From Streptomyces sp. NBC_00223 (GTDB lineage Bacteria > Actinomycetota > Actinomycetes > Streptomycetales > Streptomycetaceae), in contig NZ_CP108109.1 of assembly GCF_036199905.1 (NCBI RefSeq), positions 6,762,501 to 6,826,500 on the forward strand: a stretch of DNA of 64,000 nucleotides, written 5' to 3'. Of the stretch, positions 1 to 11,799 are shown piece by piece. A program made the position numbers and the translations under genes. The notes under the pieces are model-generated. The model was not told the origin of the DNA. It searched no databases and saw only the letters and a program-made list of their open reading frames with translations. Each line of letters starts with the position of its first letter. The stretch's first letter is position 1.

Positions 1-83
1 CGTGGACGACGCATGCAGCGTTGGTCGCGGGTGACTGGTCGTCGCTTGAGAACTGAACAGTGGACGCGAGCATCTGTGGCCAA
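1..83 (+). other. 3' part of 16S-23S rRNA spacer
   Basis: The bases before the 23S start belong to the internal transcribed spacer of an rRNA operon, so the 16S gene should lie just upstream of the window. The spacer ends with one arm of the 23S processing stem (about 50-72). No tRNA gene is visible in this part of the spacer. Confidence 0.85.
50..72 (+). promoter_or_regulatory. 5' arm of 23S rRNA processing stem
   Basis: Bases 56-72 are perfectly complementary to 3207-3223 (17 bp), and pairing extends outward through wobble and Watson-Crick pairs to about 50/3229. This is the helix that brings both ends of pre-23S rRNA together for RNase III-type cleavage. Confidence 0.85.
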
Positions 84-3204
<3,121 letters not shown>

Positions 3205-3206
3205 TT

Positions 3207-3229
3207 TGCTCGCGTCCACTGTTTGGTTC
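3207..3229 (+). promoter_or_regulatory. 3' arm of 23S rRNA processing stem
   Basis: This is the complement of the arm at 50-72, located directly after the mature 23S 3' end. It completes the pre-23S processing helix. Confidence 0.85.
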
Positions 3230-3328
3230 CCGGGTTGCGAACAGTCGCACCGGTGAACACTCAACTGAAAAGTGTGCTTGTTCGCTTGGACTCTGTCGAT
3301 GTCCCGTATTGCGGGACGGCCCGATAGT

Positions 3329-3445
3329 GTTTCGGTGGTCATAGCGTTAGGGAAACGCCCGGTCACATTCCGAACCCGGAAGCTAAGCCTTTCAGCGCCG
3401 ATGGTACTGCAGGGGGGACCCTGTGGGAGAGTAGGACACCGCCGA
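3329..3445 (+). rRNA. rrf: 5S ribosomal RNA
   Basis: The sequence starts with GTTTCGGTGGTCATAGCG and ends with the complementary CACCGCCGAAC-type 3' end. It contains the conserved CCGAACCCGGAAGCTAAG segment of actinobacterial 5S rRNA. The length of about 117 nt is normal. It lies about 125 bp after the 23S gene in the same operon. Confidence 0.96.
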
Positions 3446-3456
3446 ACAATCTTTCT

Positions 3457-3505
3457 GGACCCTCGGTCCTGGCCTGAGCGCTGGGATCGGGGGTCCTTTT
3501 GTTTT
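3457..3505 (+). terminator. rRNA operon terminator
   Basis: GGACCCT at 3457 can pair with GGGGTCC at 3490-3496 (one G-U pair). The stem is followed by the T-rich run TTTTGTTTT. The position directly after 5S rRNA fits an intrinsic terminator of the rrn operon. Confidence 0.8.
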
Positions 3506-3578
3506 CCCCGAAACGCACCCTCCCCGCGACTGCGGGAGACTTGCACTACAGCAGTACGATCCGACAGGAGTCACGTCG

Positions 3579-6020
3579 ATGTCCAACTCGCCCGAAGACC
3601 GGCCCGAGCGCCCTGAGCGCCGGGACTCGCGCCCGACCGGCGGCGGCGACCGCGGAGGTTTCCGCAGCGGCGGCCCGCGGAGGGACGGTGACCGTCCCGC
3701 CGGCGGACACCGTCGTGACGATCGACGTGATGACCGTCGTGACGACCGCCCGCGCGGTGACCGTCCCACCGGCGCCGGCGGTGGTTACCGTCGCGACGAC
3801 CGTCCCAACAGCGGGGCCGGCGGCGGCAGTAGCTTCCGCCGTGACGACCGCCCGCGTTACGACCGCCCCGGTGGCGACCGTCCCCGCGGTGACCGCCCCA
3901 CGGGTGGTGGGTTCCGTCGTGACGACCGCCCGAGCGGTGGCGGCTTCCGCCGTGACGACCGTCCCGGCGGCGGTGGCGGTGGCGCCGGCGGTGGTTTCCG
4001 TCATGGCGACCGTCCGCGCGACGACCGCCCCCGTTTCGACCGTCCCAGGGATGACCGTCCGCGTGACGATCGTCCCCGTGGTGACCGTCCTACCGGTGGT
4101 GGGTTCCGTCGTGATGACCGTCCGAGTGGTGGCGGCTTCCGGCGTGACGACCGTCCGGGCGGGGGTGCCGGTGGTGGTTTCCGTCGTGACGACCGTCCCC
4201 GTGACGACAGGCCGCGCGACGACCGCCCCCGTTATGACCGTCCGAGGGACGACCGTCCCACCGGCGGCGGCTTCCGTCGCGACGACAGGCCCAGGGACGA
4301 CCGTCCCCGTGACGACCGTCCGCGCTACGACAAGCCGCGCGACGATCGCCCGCGTGGTGACCGTCCCACGGGTGGTGGGTTCCGTCGTGATGACCGTCCG
4401 AGTGGTGGCGGCTTCCGGCGTGACGACCGTCCGGGCGGGGGTGCCGGTGGTGGTTTCCGTCGTGACGACCGTCCCCGTGACGACAGGCCGCGTGAGGACC
4501 GTCCCCGTTATGACCGTCCGAGGGACGACCGTCCCACCGGCGGCGGCTTCCGTCGCGATGACAGGCCCAGGGACGACCGTCCCCGTGACGACCGTCCGCG
4601 CTATGACAGGCCGCGCGACGATCGCCCGCGCGACGATCGTCCCCGTGAGGACAGGCCGCGTTACGACCGCCCCAGGGACGACCGTCCCACCGGCGGCAGC
4701 GGCTTCCGCCGTGACGACCGCCCCCGTGACGACCGCCCCCGTGGTCCGCGCCGCGAGGACGACCGTGGTGGCTTCCGTCGCGATGACCGTCCCCGTGACG
4801 ACAGGCCGCGCGACGACCGCCCCCGCGGCCCGTACCGTGACAACGACCGGGACCGGGACCGCGGCCAGAGCCGCCGTCCGGCGGTCCAGGGCCGTGGCAG
4901 GTTCGAGAACCACGGCGGCCGTGACGACCGGCGCGACGAGCGCGAGCCGATCAAGCGGCTGCCGATCCCGGACGAGGTGACCGGCCAGGAGATCGACCCG
5001 AGCGTGCGGCAGGAGCTGATGAGCCTGCCGAAGACCCTCGCCGAGGACGTGTCGCGCAACCTCGTCATGGTCGCGCGGCTGCTGGACGAGGAGCCGGAGC
5101 AGGCGTACGCGTACTCGCGCGTCGCGCTGCGGCTGGCCTCCCGCGTCGCGGCCGTAAGGGAAGCGGCGGGCTTCGCCTCGTACGCCTCCGAGCGGTACGC
5201 CGAGGCGCTGGCGGAGTTCCGGGCGACCCGGCGGATGACCGGCACCGTGGACCTGTGGCCGGTCATGGCCGACTGCGAGCGCGGCCTCGGCCGTCCGGAG
5301 CGGGCCCTGGAGATGGCGGGCGCGCCCGAGGTGCAGAAGCTGGACAAGGCGGGACAGGTGGAGATGCGCCTGGTCGCGGCCGGCGCCCGGCAGGACCTGG
5401 GCCAGGCCGAGGCGGCCGTGGTCACCCTGCAGAGCTCGGAGCTGGCGTCCCACGCCGTGCACCCGTGGACCGCGCGGCTGCGGTACGCCTACGCCGACGC
5501 GCTGCTGGCCGTCGGCCGGGAGAACGAGGCCCGCGACTGGTTCGCGAAGGCGCTGGAGGCCGACCACGACGGTACGACCGACGCGTCCGACCGGCTCGCC
5601 CAGCTCGACGGCGTCGAGTTCGTGGACGTCTTCGACGGTGAAGCGGCCGAGGACGACGACCAGGCCGCGCCGACCGCCGCCGACGCGGAAGCGGACACCG
5701 CCGACGACGACGCGGCTGACGACGACCTCACCGACGACGACGTCACCGATGAGGACGACCTCGAGGACGACGAGGAGGACGAGGGCGACCTCCCCGACGA
5801 GGACGAGGACGGGGACGACCCCGCCGACGCCGACGCCGACTCGGAGGCCGACGCCAAGTCCGAGGCGCCCGCCGCCGCGGCCCCTGAAAAGGCCGCCGCC
5901 GACGAGCCCGCTGACGCCCCCGAGGCCCCCGAGGCCGACGCGACCGACGACGCCGACGACGCCGATCCCTCGTCCTTCCTGGTCTCGCCCTTCCGCGAGC
6001 CCTCCCACGACGAGGACTGA
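3579..6020 (+). CDS. RDDRP-repeat, TPR-like, acidic-tailed protein
   Basis: This 813-residue protein has three parts. Residues 1 to about 450 are a low-complexity array of RDDRP, GGGFR and PTGGG motifs. Residues about 460-690 form a helical domain with tetratricopeptide character. The last 120 residues are extremely Asp/Glu-rich. The function is unknown. The TPR-like core suggests a protein-interaction role, and the charged tails suggest binding to RNA, ribosomes or other charged partners; that is inference. The start ATG has AGGAG at 3566-3570. The gene sits directly after the rRNA operon and converges on the DUF1015 gene. The repeat-coding DNA is open in nearly all frames, which creates large false reading frames. 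The core makes the coding call secure. Confidence 0.88.
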   Translation: MSNSPEDRPERPERRDSRPTGGGDRGGFRSGGPRRDGDRPAGGHRRDDRRDDRRDDRPRGDRPTGAGGGYRRDDRPNSGAGGGSSFRRDDRPRYDRPGGDRPRGDRPTGGGFRRDDRPSGGGFRRDDRPGGGGGGAGGGFRHGDRPRDDRPRFDRPRDDRPRDDRPRGDRPTGGGFRRDDRPSGGGFRRDDRPGGGAGGGFRRDDRPRDDRPRDDRPRYDRPRDDRPTGGGFRRDDRPRDDRPRDDRPRYDKPRDDRPRGDRPTGGGFRRDDRPSGGGFRRDDRPGGGAGGGFRRDDRPRDDRPREDRPRYDRPRDDRPTGGGFRRDDRPRDDRPRDDRPRYDRPRDDRPRDDRPREDRPRYDRPRDDRPTGGSGFRRDDRPRDDRPRGPRREDDRGGFRRDDRPRDDRPRDDRPRGPYRDNDRDRDRGQSRRPAVQGRGRFENHGGRDDRRDEREPIKRLPIPDEVTGQEIDPSVRQELMSLPKTLAEDVSRNLVMVARLLDEEPEQAYAYSRVALRLASRVAAVREAAGFASYASERYAEALAEFRATRRMTGTVDLWPVMADCERGLGRPERALEMAGAPEVQKLDKAGQVEMRLVAAGARQDLGQAEAAVVTLQSSELASHAVHPWTARLRYAYADALLAVGRENEARDWFAKALEADHDGTTDASDRLAQLDGVEFVDVFDGEAAEDDDQAAPTAADAEADTADDDAADDDLTDDDVTDEDDLEDDEEDEGDLPDEDEDGDDPADADADSEADAKSEAPAAAAPEKAAADEPADAPEAPEADATDDADDADPSSFLVSPFREPSHDED
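4069..4620 (+). repeat. 276-bp tandem duplication inside coding repeat
   Basis: Two adjacent copies of about 276 bp (92 codons), roughly 4069-4344 and 4345-4620, are nearly identical at DNA level. For example, the stretch starting at 4095 recurs at 4371. The duplication keeps the reading frame of the RDDRP-repeat protein and points to recent expansion. Confidence 0.85.
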
Positions 6021-6049
6021 CCGACCCGGCAGCACCGTATGACCCACGA

Positions 6050-6088
6050 CTGAGGGCGGCACCCGCATCCCGCGAGTGCCGCCCTCAG
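6050..6088. terminator. Bidirectional hairpin between convergent genes
   Basis: CTGAGGGCGGCAC at 6050-6062 pairs perfectly with GTGCCGCCCTCAG at 6076-6088. It lies between the 3' ends of the TPR-like gene and the DUF1015 gene, so it can serve both as a terminator. Confidence 0.8.
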
Positions 6089-6157
6089 CCATGTCCGGAC
6101 CCGACCCCGACTCCAACCTCGACCCCGAGCCTGAACGCCCGCCAGGACAGAGCGACC

Positions 6158-7429
6158 TCAGTCCAGCTCCAGGCTCCGGATCACCAGCCCGCTCGCCGGT
6201 TTCGGCCCGAACGACGTCGACTTGCGCGGCATCATCACGCCCTGCCGGGCGAGGTCGAGGACCACCTGTTCGCGGACCGGGTGCATCAACACCGCCGTAC
6301 CGCCGTGCTGTTCGGCCAGTCCGACGGCCGCCGCCGTGTCGTGGATGTAGCGGATGTGCGCGGGGGAGTCGGGCACCCGCCAGACGTCGTCGAGCAGCAG
6401 GGAGTGCAGCACGGTGGCGTCCAGCCGGCGCCACGCCCCCGGCCGGTCGGCGGGGACGACCGCCTCGACGCGTGCCGGGTCGGGCCGGTCGAGCAGGTGG
6501 AAGCCGTCGCCCGCGAGCAGGAAGGCGTTGCCGTCGGCGGCGGCCTCCGCGAGGGTGTCCAGCGCGCGGTCCAACGGCCCCGGCACCGGCCTGACCCGGA
6601 AGACCGTACGCGCCGCCTCCAGCGCGGTCGCCGGCGGCAGATGCGGCAGTACGCGGTGGATCGCCCGTACCCGCAGCGGGTAGCGGGCCGTGTCCACGAG
6701 CAGGACGAGTCCGAAGTCCCAGGGTGTGCCCGGGCGTTGGGCGGCCTGGAGCCGGCGGTAGGTGGCCCAGCGGTGGTGGCCGTCCGCGATCAGCGCCTGG
6801 CGCGGGGCCAGGTCGGCGTCGATCGCGGCCAGGTCGGCGGGGTCGGTGAGCGCCCACAGCCGGTGCCGTACGCCGTCCTCGGTCGTGGTCGTGAGCAGCG
6901 ACGGGGCGTCGGCGGCCGTGCGGTCGACCAGGCGGGCCGTCGCGTCGCCGTCGCGGTAGGCGAGCAGCAGGGGTTCGAGGTTGGCGCCGGTGGCGCGCAT
7001 CAGGGCGGCGCGCTCGGCGACCGGGCCCGCCATGACGTCCTCGTGCGGCAGGACGACACCGTCCTCGGGCGGGCTCAGCCGCAGCGCGCCGATGACACCG
7101 CGCTGGAGGTGGTCGCCGTCGCGCTGCTCGTACACGTACAGCGCGGGCCGCGGGTCGGGGGCGAGGACGCCTTCGTCCAGCCAGCGGTCGAGGGTCCTGG
7201 CGGCCTTGCGGTGCTGGGCGGCCGGGGTCTCGGCGTCGGGCAGGATGAGCCGGACGACGTTGTGCGGGTCCGCGGTCTCCAAGTACCGCTGGCCGTCGGG
7301 CCGTACCACGACGTCGTACGGCGGAGAGGTGACCGCGGCGAGGCTGCCGACGCGTTCCGGCACGTAGCGCAGCCCGCGGAAGGGTGCCAGCCGCAGCCCT
7401 CGAGCGCTGGTGGGACCGGAGTTGCTCAC
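6158..7429 (-). CDS. DUF1015 family protein
   Basis: The 423-residue protein starts with a region typical of DUF1015 (LAPFRGLRYVPERVG, followed by SPPYDVV). It carries the family's hallmark DGHHRW motif near the middle. DUF1015 proteins are soluble and mostly uncharacterised; a phosphotransfer role on small substrates has been suggested for some relatives, which cannot be tested here. The chosen start is GTG at 7429, giving MSNSGPTSARG. No strong ribosome binding site is seen, so the start is moderately sure. The gene is divergent from the HAD phosphatase gene, with about 73 bp between them that must contain both promoters. Confidence 0.9.
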   Translation of the reverse strand: MSNSGPTSARGLRLAPFRGLRYVPERVGSLAAVTSPPYDVVVRPDGQRYLETADPHNVVRLILPDAETPAAQHRKAARTLDRWLDEGVLAPDPRPALYVYEQRDGDHLQRGVIGALRLSPPEDGVVLPHEDVMAGPVAERAALMRATGANLEPLLLAYRDGDATARLVDRTAADAPSLLTTTTEDGVRHRLWALTDPADLAAIDADLAPRQALIADGHHRWATYRRLQAAQRPGTPWDFGLVLLVDTARYPLRVRAIHRVLPHLPPATALEAARTVFRVRPVPGPLDRALDTLAEAAADGNAFLLAGDGFHLLDRPDPARVEAVVPADRPGAWRRLDATVLHSLLLDDVWRVPDSPAHIRYIHDTAAAVGLAEQHGGTAVLMHPVREQVVLDLARQGVMMPRKSTSFGPKPASGLVIRSLELD

Positions 7430-7502
7430 CGAGGCATGCTACGTCCGCCACGGGCATGAGGGATGATCGGGTCATCGACGACATACGAGGAGCGAGCCCG
7501 TC

Positions 7503-8522
7503 ATGACCCACCCGACCAGTCCGCACGCCAGCGAACGACCGCTCGACGCGGCCTACGACACCGCGCTGCTCGACCTCGACGGAGTGGTCTACGCGGGCGG
7601 CGAGGCCATCGCGCACGCGGTGGAGTCGCTGGAGGCGGCGAGCGGGCACGGGATGCGGCTGGCGTACGTGACGAACAACGCGTCGCGTACGCCGCAGGCC
7701 GTCGCCGAGCATCTGACGCGGCTCGGGGTGCCCGCGACCCCGGACGAGGTCGTCACGTCCGCGCAGGCGGTGGCCCGGCTGGTGGCCGAGCAGGTGCCGG
7801 CCGGCGCGAAGGTGCTGACGGTCGGCGGCGAGGGGCTGTTCGCGGCGCTGCGCGAGCGCGGGCTGCGGCCGGTGGAGTCCGCGGAGGACGACCCGGCGGC
7901 GGCCGTGCAGGGGTACGGGCCCGAGCTGCGGTGGGCCCAACTCGCGGAGATGGCCTACGCGGTGAACCGGGGGGTGCCGTGGTTCGCGTCCAACACGGAC
8001 CTGACGATCCCCAGCGCGCGGGGGATCGCGCCGGGCAACGGCGCCGCGGTGGAGGCGGTACGGTTCGCGACCGGTGGGAAGCCGCAGGTGGCGGGGAAGC
8101 CGCTGCCCCCGATGCATCGTGAGACGGTGCTGCGGACGGGGGCGAAGCGGCCGCTGGTGGTGGGGGACCGGCTCGACACGGACATCGAGGGGGCGTTCGC
8201 GGCAGGGGTGGACTCGCTGCTCGTCCTGACGGGGGTGACGTCCCCGGCGGCGCTGCTCGCCGCCGAGCCGCGGCACCGGCCCACGTACGTGGGCCGGGAT
8301 CTGCGGGACCTGCTGGTGCCGCACCCCGAGGTCGGCTCTTCCGCGGACGGTCCCACGTGCGGGGGGTGGACCGCGTCCGTGGCCGGCGACACGCTCGCCC
8401 TGGCGGGCGAGGGCGAGCCGCTGGACGGCCTGCGGGCACTGTGCGCGGCGGCGTGGGGCGCTGCGGGCGAGAGCTCGTCCGAGCTCGACCCGGCCAAGGC
8501 CCTGACCCGCCTGGAGCTGTAG
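7503..8522 (+). CDS. HAD-IIA family hydrolase (NagD-like)
   Basis: This 339-residue protein has all HAD motifs in order: DLDGVVY with the nucleophile Asp near residue 23, VTNNAS, the catalytic Lys in GKPLPP, and the acidic motif VGDRLDTDI. The large cap insertion between motifs II and III marks the IIA subclass, which contains NagD, 4-nitrophenylphosphatases and 2-phosphoglycolate phosphatases. It is a likely cytosolic phosphatase of small phosphorylated metabolites; the natural substrate cannot be read from sequence. The start ATG has GAGGAG at 7487-7492. The last 50 residues are a C-terminal extension beyond the usual fold. Confidence 0.93.
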   Translation: MTHPTSPHASERPLDAAYDTALLDLDGVVYAGGEAIAHAVESLEAASGHGMRLAYVTNNASRTPQAVAEHLTRLGVPATPDEVVTSAQAVARLVAEQVPAGAKVLTVGGEGLFAALRERGLRPVESAEDDPAAAVQGYGPELRWAQLAEMAYAVNRGVPWFASNTDLTIPSARGIAPGNGAAVEAVRFATGGKPQVAGKPLPPMHRETVLRTGAKRPLVVGDRLDTDIEGAFAAGVDSLLVLTGVTSPAALLAAEPRHRPTYVGRDLRDLLVPHPEVGSSADGPTCGGWTASVAGDTLALAGEGEPLDGLRALCAAAWGAAGESSSELDPAKALTRLEL

Positions 8523-8950
8523 CCCCGGGCGCGGTTCGATAGCCGGGCCCGCCGCCGCGTGGCGCGTGTTGGCGCGGGCTCCGGGGCCCGGGGGCCGTAC
8601 CGGGCCACCGCCCACGCGGGCGGGCGATCCGCGCCGCGGGTGCCGTCCGCCCTCGGCGCCCGCCGACCGCGTGGGGGCCGGGCTGTCGCGGGGCACCGCC
8701 CGCGCGGGGTTCCCGCGTCTCACGGGCGCGGGGTGCTCCCGATCGCGGGGTGCTTCGTCCACCACCCGGCGAGCCCCGCCTGTCGCAGCCAGGCTCGCCC
8801 CGTCCGCCGGCAGGCACCGCCGGACACCACCATCCCGCGACCCACCGTCGCGGCGGGAAAAGAATGGGCCACTCGCCCACCCCGAAGCCTCACGGCGAGG
8901 CACAGCGCGCCACGTCGGCGCAGAAGCACCGCCCAGGCCCGTGGCTCGGC
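8523..8950. other. Non-coding stretch, no recognisable gene
   Basis: About 430 bp of very GC-rich DNA between the HAD gene and the 92-bp repeat. Open frames exist on both strands but show no recognisable protein and are best read as chance. No clear promoter or RNA gene was recognised. Confidence 0.6.
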
Positions 8951-9134
8951 CGTCGGCAGCCGCCGTGCGCACGTCCGTGCGGGTTTCCGGCCCCGACCGG
9001 GGTGGGGCGGTCGGCGCTCGCCCGGCGGGCGGGCCGCTCAGGCGTCGGCAGCCGCCGTGCGCACGTGTGTGCGGGTTTCCCGCCTCGACCGGGGTGGGGC
9101 GGTTGGCGCTCGCCGGACGGGCGGGCCGCTCAGG
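8951..9134. repeat. 92-bp tandem repeat, two copies, overlapping a stop codon
   Basis: Copy 1 is 8951-9042 and copy 2 is 9043-9134, with only a few mismatches. Copy 2 contains the stop codon of the minus-strand siderophore-interacting gene (9130-9132); copy 1 carries the same bases at 9038-9040. Each copy contains a GCACG-TC-CGTGC-type short palindrome or its variant, a core also found in the repeats after recN. Confidence 0.85.
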
Positions 9135-9987
9135 CGTGGGAGGCCGTCAGCGCTTCGGTGAGGAGGTCGTCCTCCGTCGTGCCCTGGCGCCAGTAACCCG
9201 TGAAGGTGATCGCGCGGCGCGGGAAGGCGCGGTCCTGGACGAGGTGGCGGCGCAGCGCGCGGATGGCCGCGGACTCGCCGCCCAGCCAGGCGTAGGGCGT
9301 ACCGGACGGGAAGCCGGCCCCGCCGACCGCCGCGAGCAGCGCCCCCGTACGGTCGCCGCGCGACAGGCCCGACGCCTCCGACGCGCCCCGGAGCAGCCAG
9401 GTGATGTCGGCGTCGGCCTTCGTCGGCAGCGGCAGCCGGTCCTCGGGGTGGGCGACCTCGATCCACGCCTTGACCGGCATACCCGCCGGCAGCCACGCCA
9501 GGATGCTCGCGACCGCCGGAAGCGCCGTCTCGTCGGCGGTCAGCAGCACCCAGTCCGTACCGTCCGGCGGGCAGAAGTCGACGCCGCCGTTGTCCTCGAC
9601 GGCCGGCGCGAGGACGGACAGCCGGTCGCCGGGCGCGGCCCGCTGCGCCCAGCGGGAGGCCGGGCCGAGGTCGCCGTGCAGCGCGAAGTCGATGTCGATC
9701 TCGGCCGGGTCCCGCCGTACGTCCCGCAGTGTGTACGTCCGCATGACGCCCCGCACGTCCGGGTCCAGTTCGCGCCAGCGCAAGTACCAGTCGGGGTCGA
9801 GCACTTCGGGCAGCACGGGCGCGTCCTGCCCCGGCTGTGGCAGGAACAGCTTGAGCCGCTGATCGCGGCCGCCGCTGACCACCCCGGCCAGCTCCTCGCC
9901 GCCGAGCACGACCCGGATCAGCGTGGGGGACAGCCGCTGGGTGCGGACCACCCGGGGGTGGAAGAACTGGTAGGGCATGGGGGACAT
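9130..9987 (-). CDS. Siderophore-interacting protein (ferric reductase, SIP family)
   Basis: This 285-residue protein belongs to the ViuB/YqjH siderophore-interacting flavoprotein family, which reduces ferric siderophores in the cytosol using FAD and NAD(P)H. The FAD-binding signature RTYTLRD is at about residue 84, and the C-terminal SIP domain follows with DETALPAV and the WLGGESAA segment. The start ATG at 9987 is preceded on its strand by GAAGGTGAG. A close match to the Streptomyces iron box lies about 37-55 bp upstream, so DmdR-type repression under iron sufficiency is likely. No siderophore cluster is adjacent. The stop codon lies inside a 92-bp tandem repeat. Confidence 0.93.
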   Translation of the reverse strand: MSPMPYQFFHPRVVRTQRLSPTLIRVVLGGEELAGVVSGGRDQRLKLFLPQPGQDAPVLPEVLDPDWYLRWRELDPDVRGVMRTYTLRDVRRDPAEIDIDFALHGDLGPASRWAQRAAPGDRLSVLAPAVEDNGGVDFCPPDGTDWVLLTADETALPAVASILAWLPAGMPVKAWIEVAHPEDRLPLPTKADADITWLLRGASEASGLSRGDRTGALLAAVGGAGFPSGTPYAWLGGESAAIRALRRHLVQDRAFPRRAITFTGYWRQGTTEDDLLTEALTASHA

Positions 9988-10023
9988 GGCGTGAGCTCAC
10001 CTTCTTCGTGGTGATGTGCTTAG

Positions 10024-10042
10024 TGAGGGTAGGCTAACCTAA
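10024..10042 (-). promoter_or_regulatory. Iron box (DmdR/DtxR-type operator)
   Basis: On the minus strand the 19 bases read TTAGGTTAGCCTACCCTCA. The known Streptomyces iron box is the palindrome TTAGGTTAGGCTAACCTAA; the left half matches perfectly and the right half partly. The position just upstream of the siderophore-interacting gene supports an iron-responsive operator. Confidence 0.85.
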
Positions 10043-10162
10043 CTTTTCCGTCGGTCGACCGTCACTACCCACCCGTCACACTTACGGGGCACCCCGCCGC
10101 CGTCCCTCGCGGCAGTGCCGCCCGCACGCCGAAGCGCCGGGCAGCCGGAGCTGCGGGCGCGC

Positions 10163-10510
10163 TCAGAGCAGCGAGCGCAGCCGCAGCACGTCCCGCAGGC
10201 TCGCCTGCACCCTGACCCGGCCCGACCCCCACGCCTTGGCGAAGTTCAACTGGCCGCCGACCATGGCGACCAGGTCGTCGCCCGTCATCGTCAGCCGGAT
10301 CTGCGCCTTCTCGGCGGGCTCACCGGGCACGGTCGTCACGTCCTGGATCCGGCCGCCGGCCAGCCGGCCCACGAAGGTCAGGTCCAGATCCGTGATGCGG
10401 CAACTGAGCGAACGGTCCAGCGCCGTGGCGCTCCGCACCCCGTCGTCGGCCTTGGCGAGATTCGCCGACAACTGGTCGAGCGCGCTGCGGCACTCCTCGA
10501 TGGTGGCCAT
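10163..10510 (-). CDS. SCP2-like sterol-carrier fold protein
   Basis: This 115-residue protein starts MATIEECRSALDQLS. It shows the SCP2-type pattern of a helical start followed by beta strands (LSCRITDLDLTFVGRL, then IRLTMTGDDLVAMVGGQLNF) and a terminal helix. Such proteins bind hydrophobic ligands or accompany oxidoreductases; no specific role can be given. The start ATG at 10510 has GGGAGG upstream on its strand. A longer in-frame extension upstream is Pro/Arg-rich and unlikely to be coding. The gene is divergent from the phasin-like gene, with about 130 bp between. Confidence 0.82.
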   Translation of the reverse strand: MATIEECRSALDQLSANLAKADDGVRSATALDRSLSCRITDLDLTFVGRLAGGRIQDVTTVPGEPAEKAQIRLTMTGDDLVAMVGGQLNFAKAWGSGRVRVQASLRDVLRLRSLL

Positions 10511-10641
10511 CGGCGCGGCGCCTCCCGGTCGTGCGGTACGTCCGGATGACGGTACCGCAGGGCATCGACAGCCGGGCGCGGGCGCCGGAGGCGGTAGCGT
10601 CGGGACCGCATGTGTCAACGGCGAGGCGAGGAGTGTGAGCG

Positions 10642-11799
10642 ATGCGGGACGCACTGCGTACCTGTCTGCAGATCGCGGGCGGCCTGACCGAGGCCACCCG
10701 GCGACGCACGATCGAGGCGGCGAAGGAGCTGCTGGAGCAGGCGGGGATCGACCCCGCGGTACTCCAGCAGCGGATCAACTCCGCGATTCCGCCCGAGGTG
10801 CAGAGCCTCGCCGACGAGCTGATGGCCTCCGGCCGGGCCAACCGCGACCTGCTGCTCGGGATCGTCCGGGAGGAGGTCGACAAGGCGATGAGCCGGGTCG
10901 GCCGCATCGCCGACGAGGTCACGAAGGTCGGCGTCGTCCTTGAGGCGATGGAGCGCCGTATCCGCAACCTGGAGACCCCGCAGGACGCGCCGACGACTCC
11001 GCCGCCGTCCGAGCCCGCGCCCACCCCGCCGACCGCCCGAGTCCCCAACCCGCCGGTCGAGCACGTCCCGGTCGACCTGGACACGCCGGAGGCGAAGCCG
11101 TCGTCCGGCACGTCGTCGGCGGAAGCACAGAAGGCCGGGACAGCGGGTACGGCTCCCCGCGCGCCGAAGCGGGCGGCCGGCCCGCGCAAGCGGGCGGTGG
11201 TCCCGGCGGACGCGGCGGGCCCGGTACGGCGGGGCGGCTCCGGCGGAACGAAGGCGGCGCCGCGCCCGGCGGCGGGTGAGCAGACCGCTCCCTCGGACAC
11301 CGGCAAGGCCGAGGAGCCTGTGCAGCCCGCGCCCGTTCGGAAGGCCGCGGTGAAGAAGGCCCCGGCGGCCAAGCGCCCACCGGCCGCCCGTAGGACGGCC
11401 ACGCCGAAGACCGCCACCACGAAGAAGGCCACGCCCAAGAAGGCGGTGAGGAAGACCGCCGGGAGTTCCGCCGTACCCGACCCGGGCGCGCCCGCCCCGA
11501 AGCAGGCCGCGCCAAGGAGGACCGCGTCGACCTCGGCGGCAGCCGACCCGGTGACGCCCGCCCGCAAGGCGCCCGCGCCGAAGAAGGCCGCCGTACCCGA
11601 TCCCGGGGCGCCCGCACCGAAGAAGGCGACGCCGAAGAAGACGGCCGCGAAGAAGACCGCCGGGGGTGCCGCCGTACCCGACCCCGGGGCCCCCGCCCGT
11701 AAGACGACCGCCAGGAAGACCGCGCCCGCGCGCAGGACCGCCCCGGCGAAGAAGGCCGCCGAGCCGCGCGACAGCGGAACGGGCACCGGCGATGAGTGA
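10642..11799 (+). CDS. Phasin-like protein with H1-like Lys/Ala/Pro tail
   Basis: This 385-residue protein has a helical N-terminal region (about residues 1-115, MRDALRTCLQIAGGLTEATR onward) compatible with a phasin or other coiled-coil assembly domain. A tail of about 240 residues follows, rich in Lys, Ala and Pro with KKA, PKK and repeated VPDPGAPAPK segments. The layout resembles PhaF of pseudomonads, where a phasin domain binds polyester granules and a histone-H1-like tail binds DNA. That functional parallel is inference. The start ATG has GAGGAG upstream. The next gene overlaps its 3' end by 8 bp, so they are probably co-transcribed. Confidence 0.82.
   Translation: MRDALRTCLQIAGGLTEATRRRTIEAAKELLEQAGIDPAVLQQRINSAIPPEVQSLADELMASGRANRDLLLGIVREEVDKAMSRVGRIADEVTKVGVVLEAMERRIRNLETPQDAPTTPPPSEPAPTPPTARVPNPPVEHVPVDLDTPEAKPSSGTSSAEAQKAGTAGTAPRAPKRAAGPRKRAVVPADAAGPVRRGGSGGTKAAPRPAAGEQTAPSDTGKAEEPVQPAPVRKAAVKKAPAAKRPPAARRTATPKTATTKKATPKKAVRKTAGSSAVPDPGAPAPKQAAPRRTASTSAAADPVTPARKAPAPKKAAVPDPGAPAPKKATPKKTAAKKTAGGAAVPDPGAPARKTTARKTAPARRTAPAKKAAEPRDSGTGTGDE

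Noticed and set aside
3499..4980. A 493-residue plus-strand frame of VTTVRVT-like repeats
   Set aside because: It is the shifted-frame translation of the RDDRP repeat DNA. The other frame has a ribosome binding site and leads into a TPR-like core.
3546..8972. A 1808-residue open frame on the minus strand across the RDDRP gene, DUF1015 gene and HAD gene
   Set aside because: It is antisense to three well-supported genes, is made of Val/Thr/Arg low complexity where it mirrors the repeats, and has no recognisable domain. High GC leaves few stop codons.
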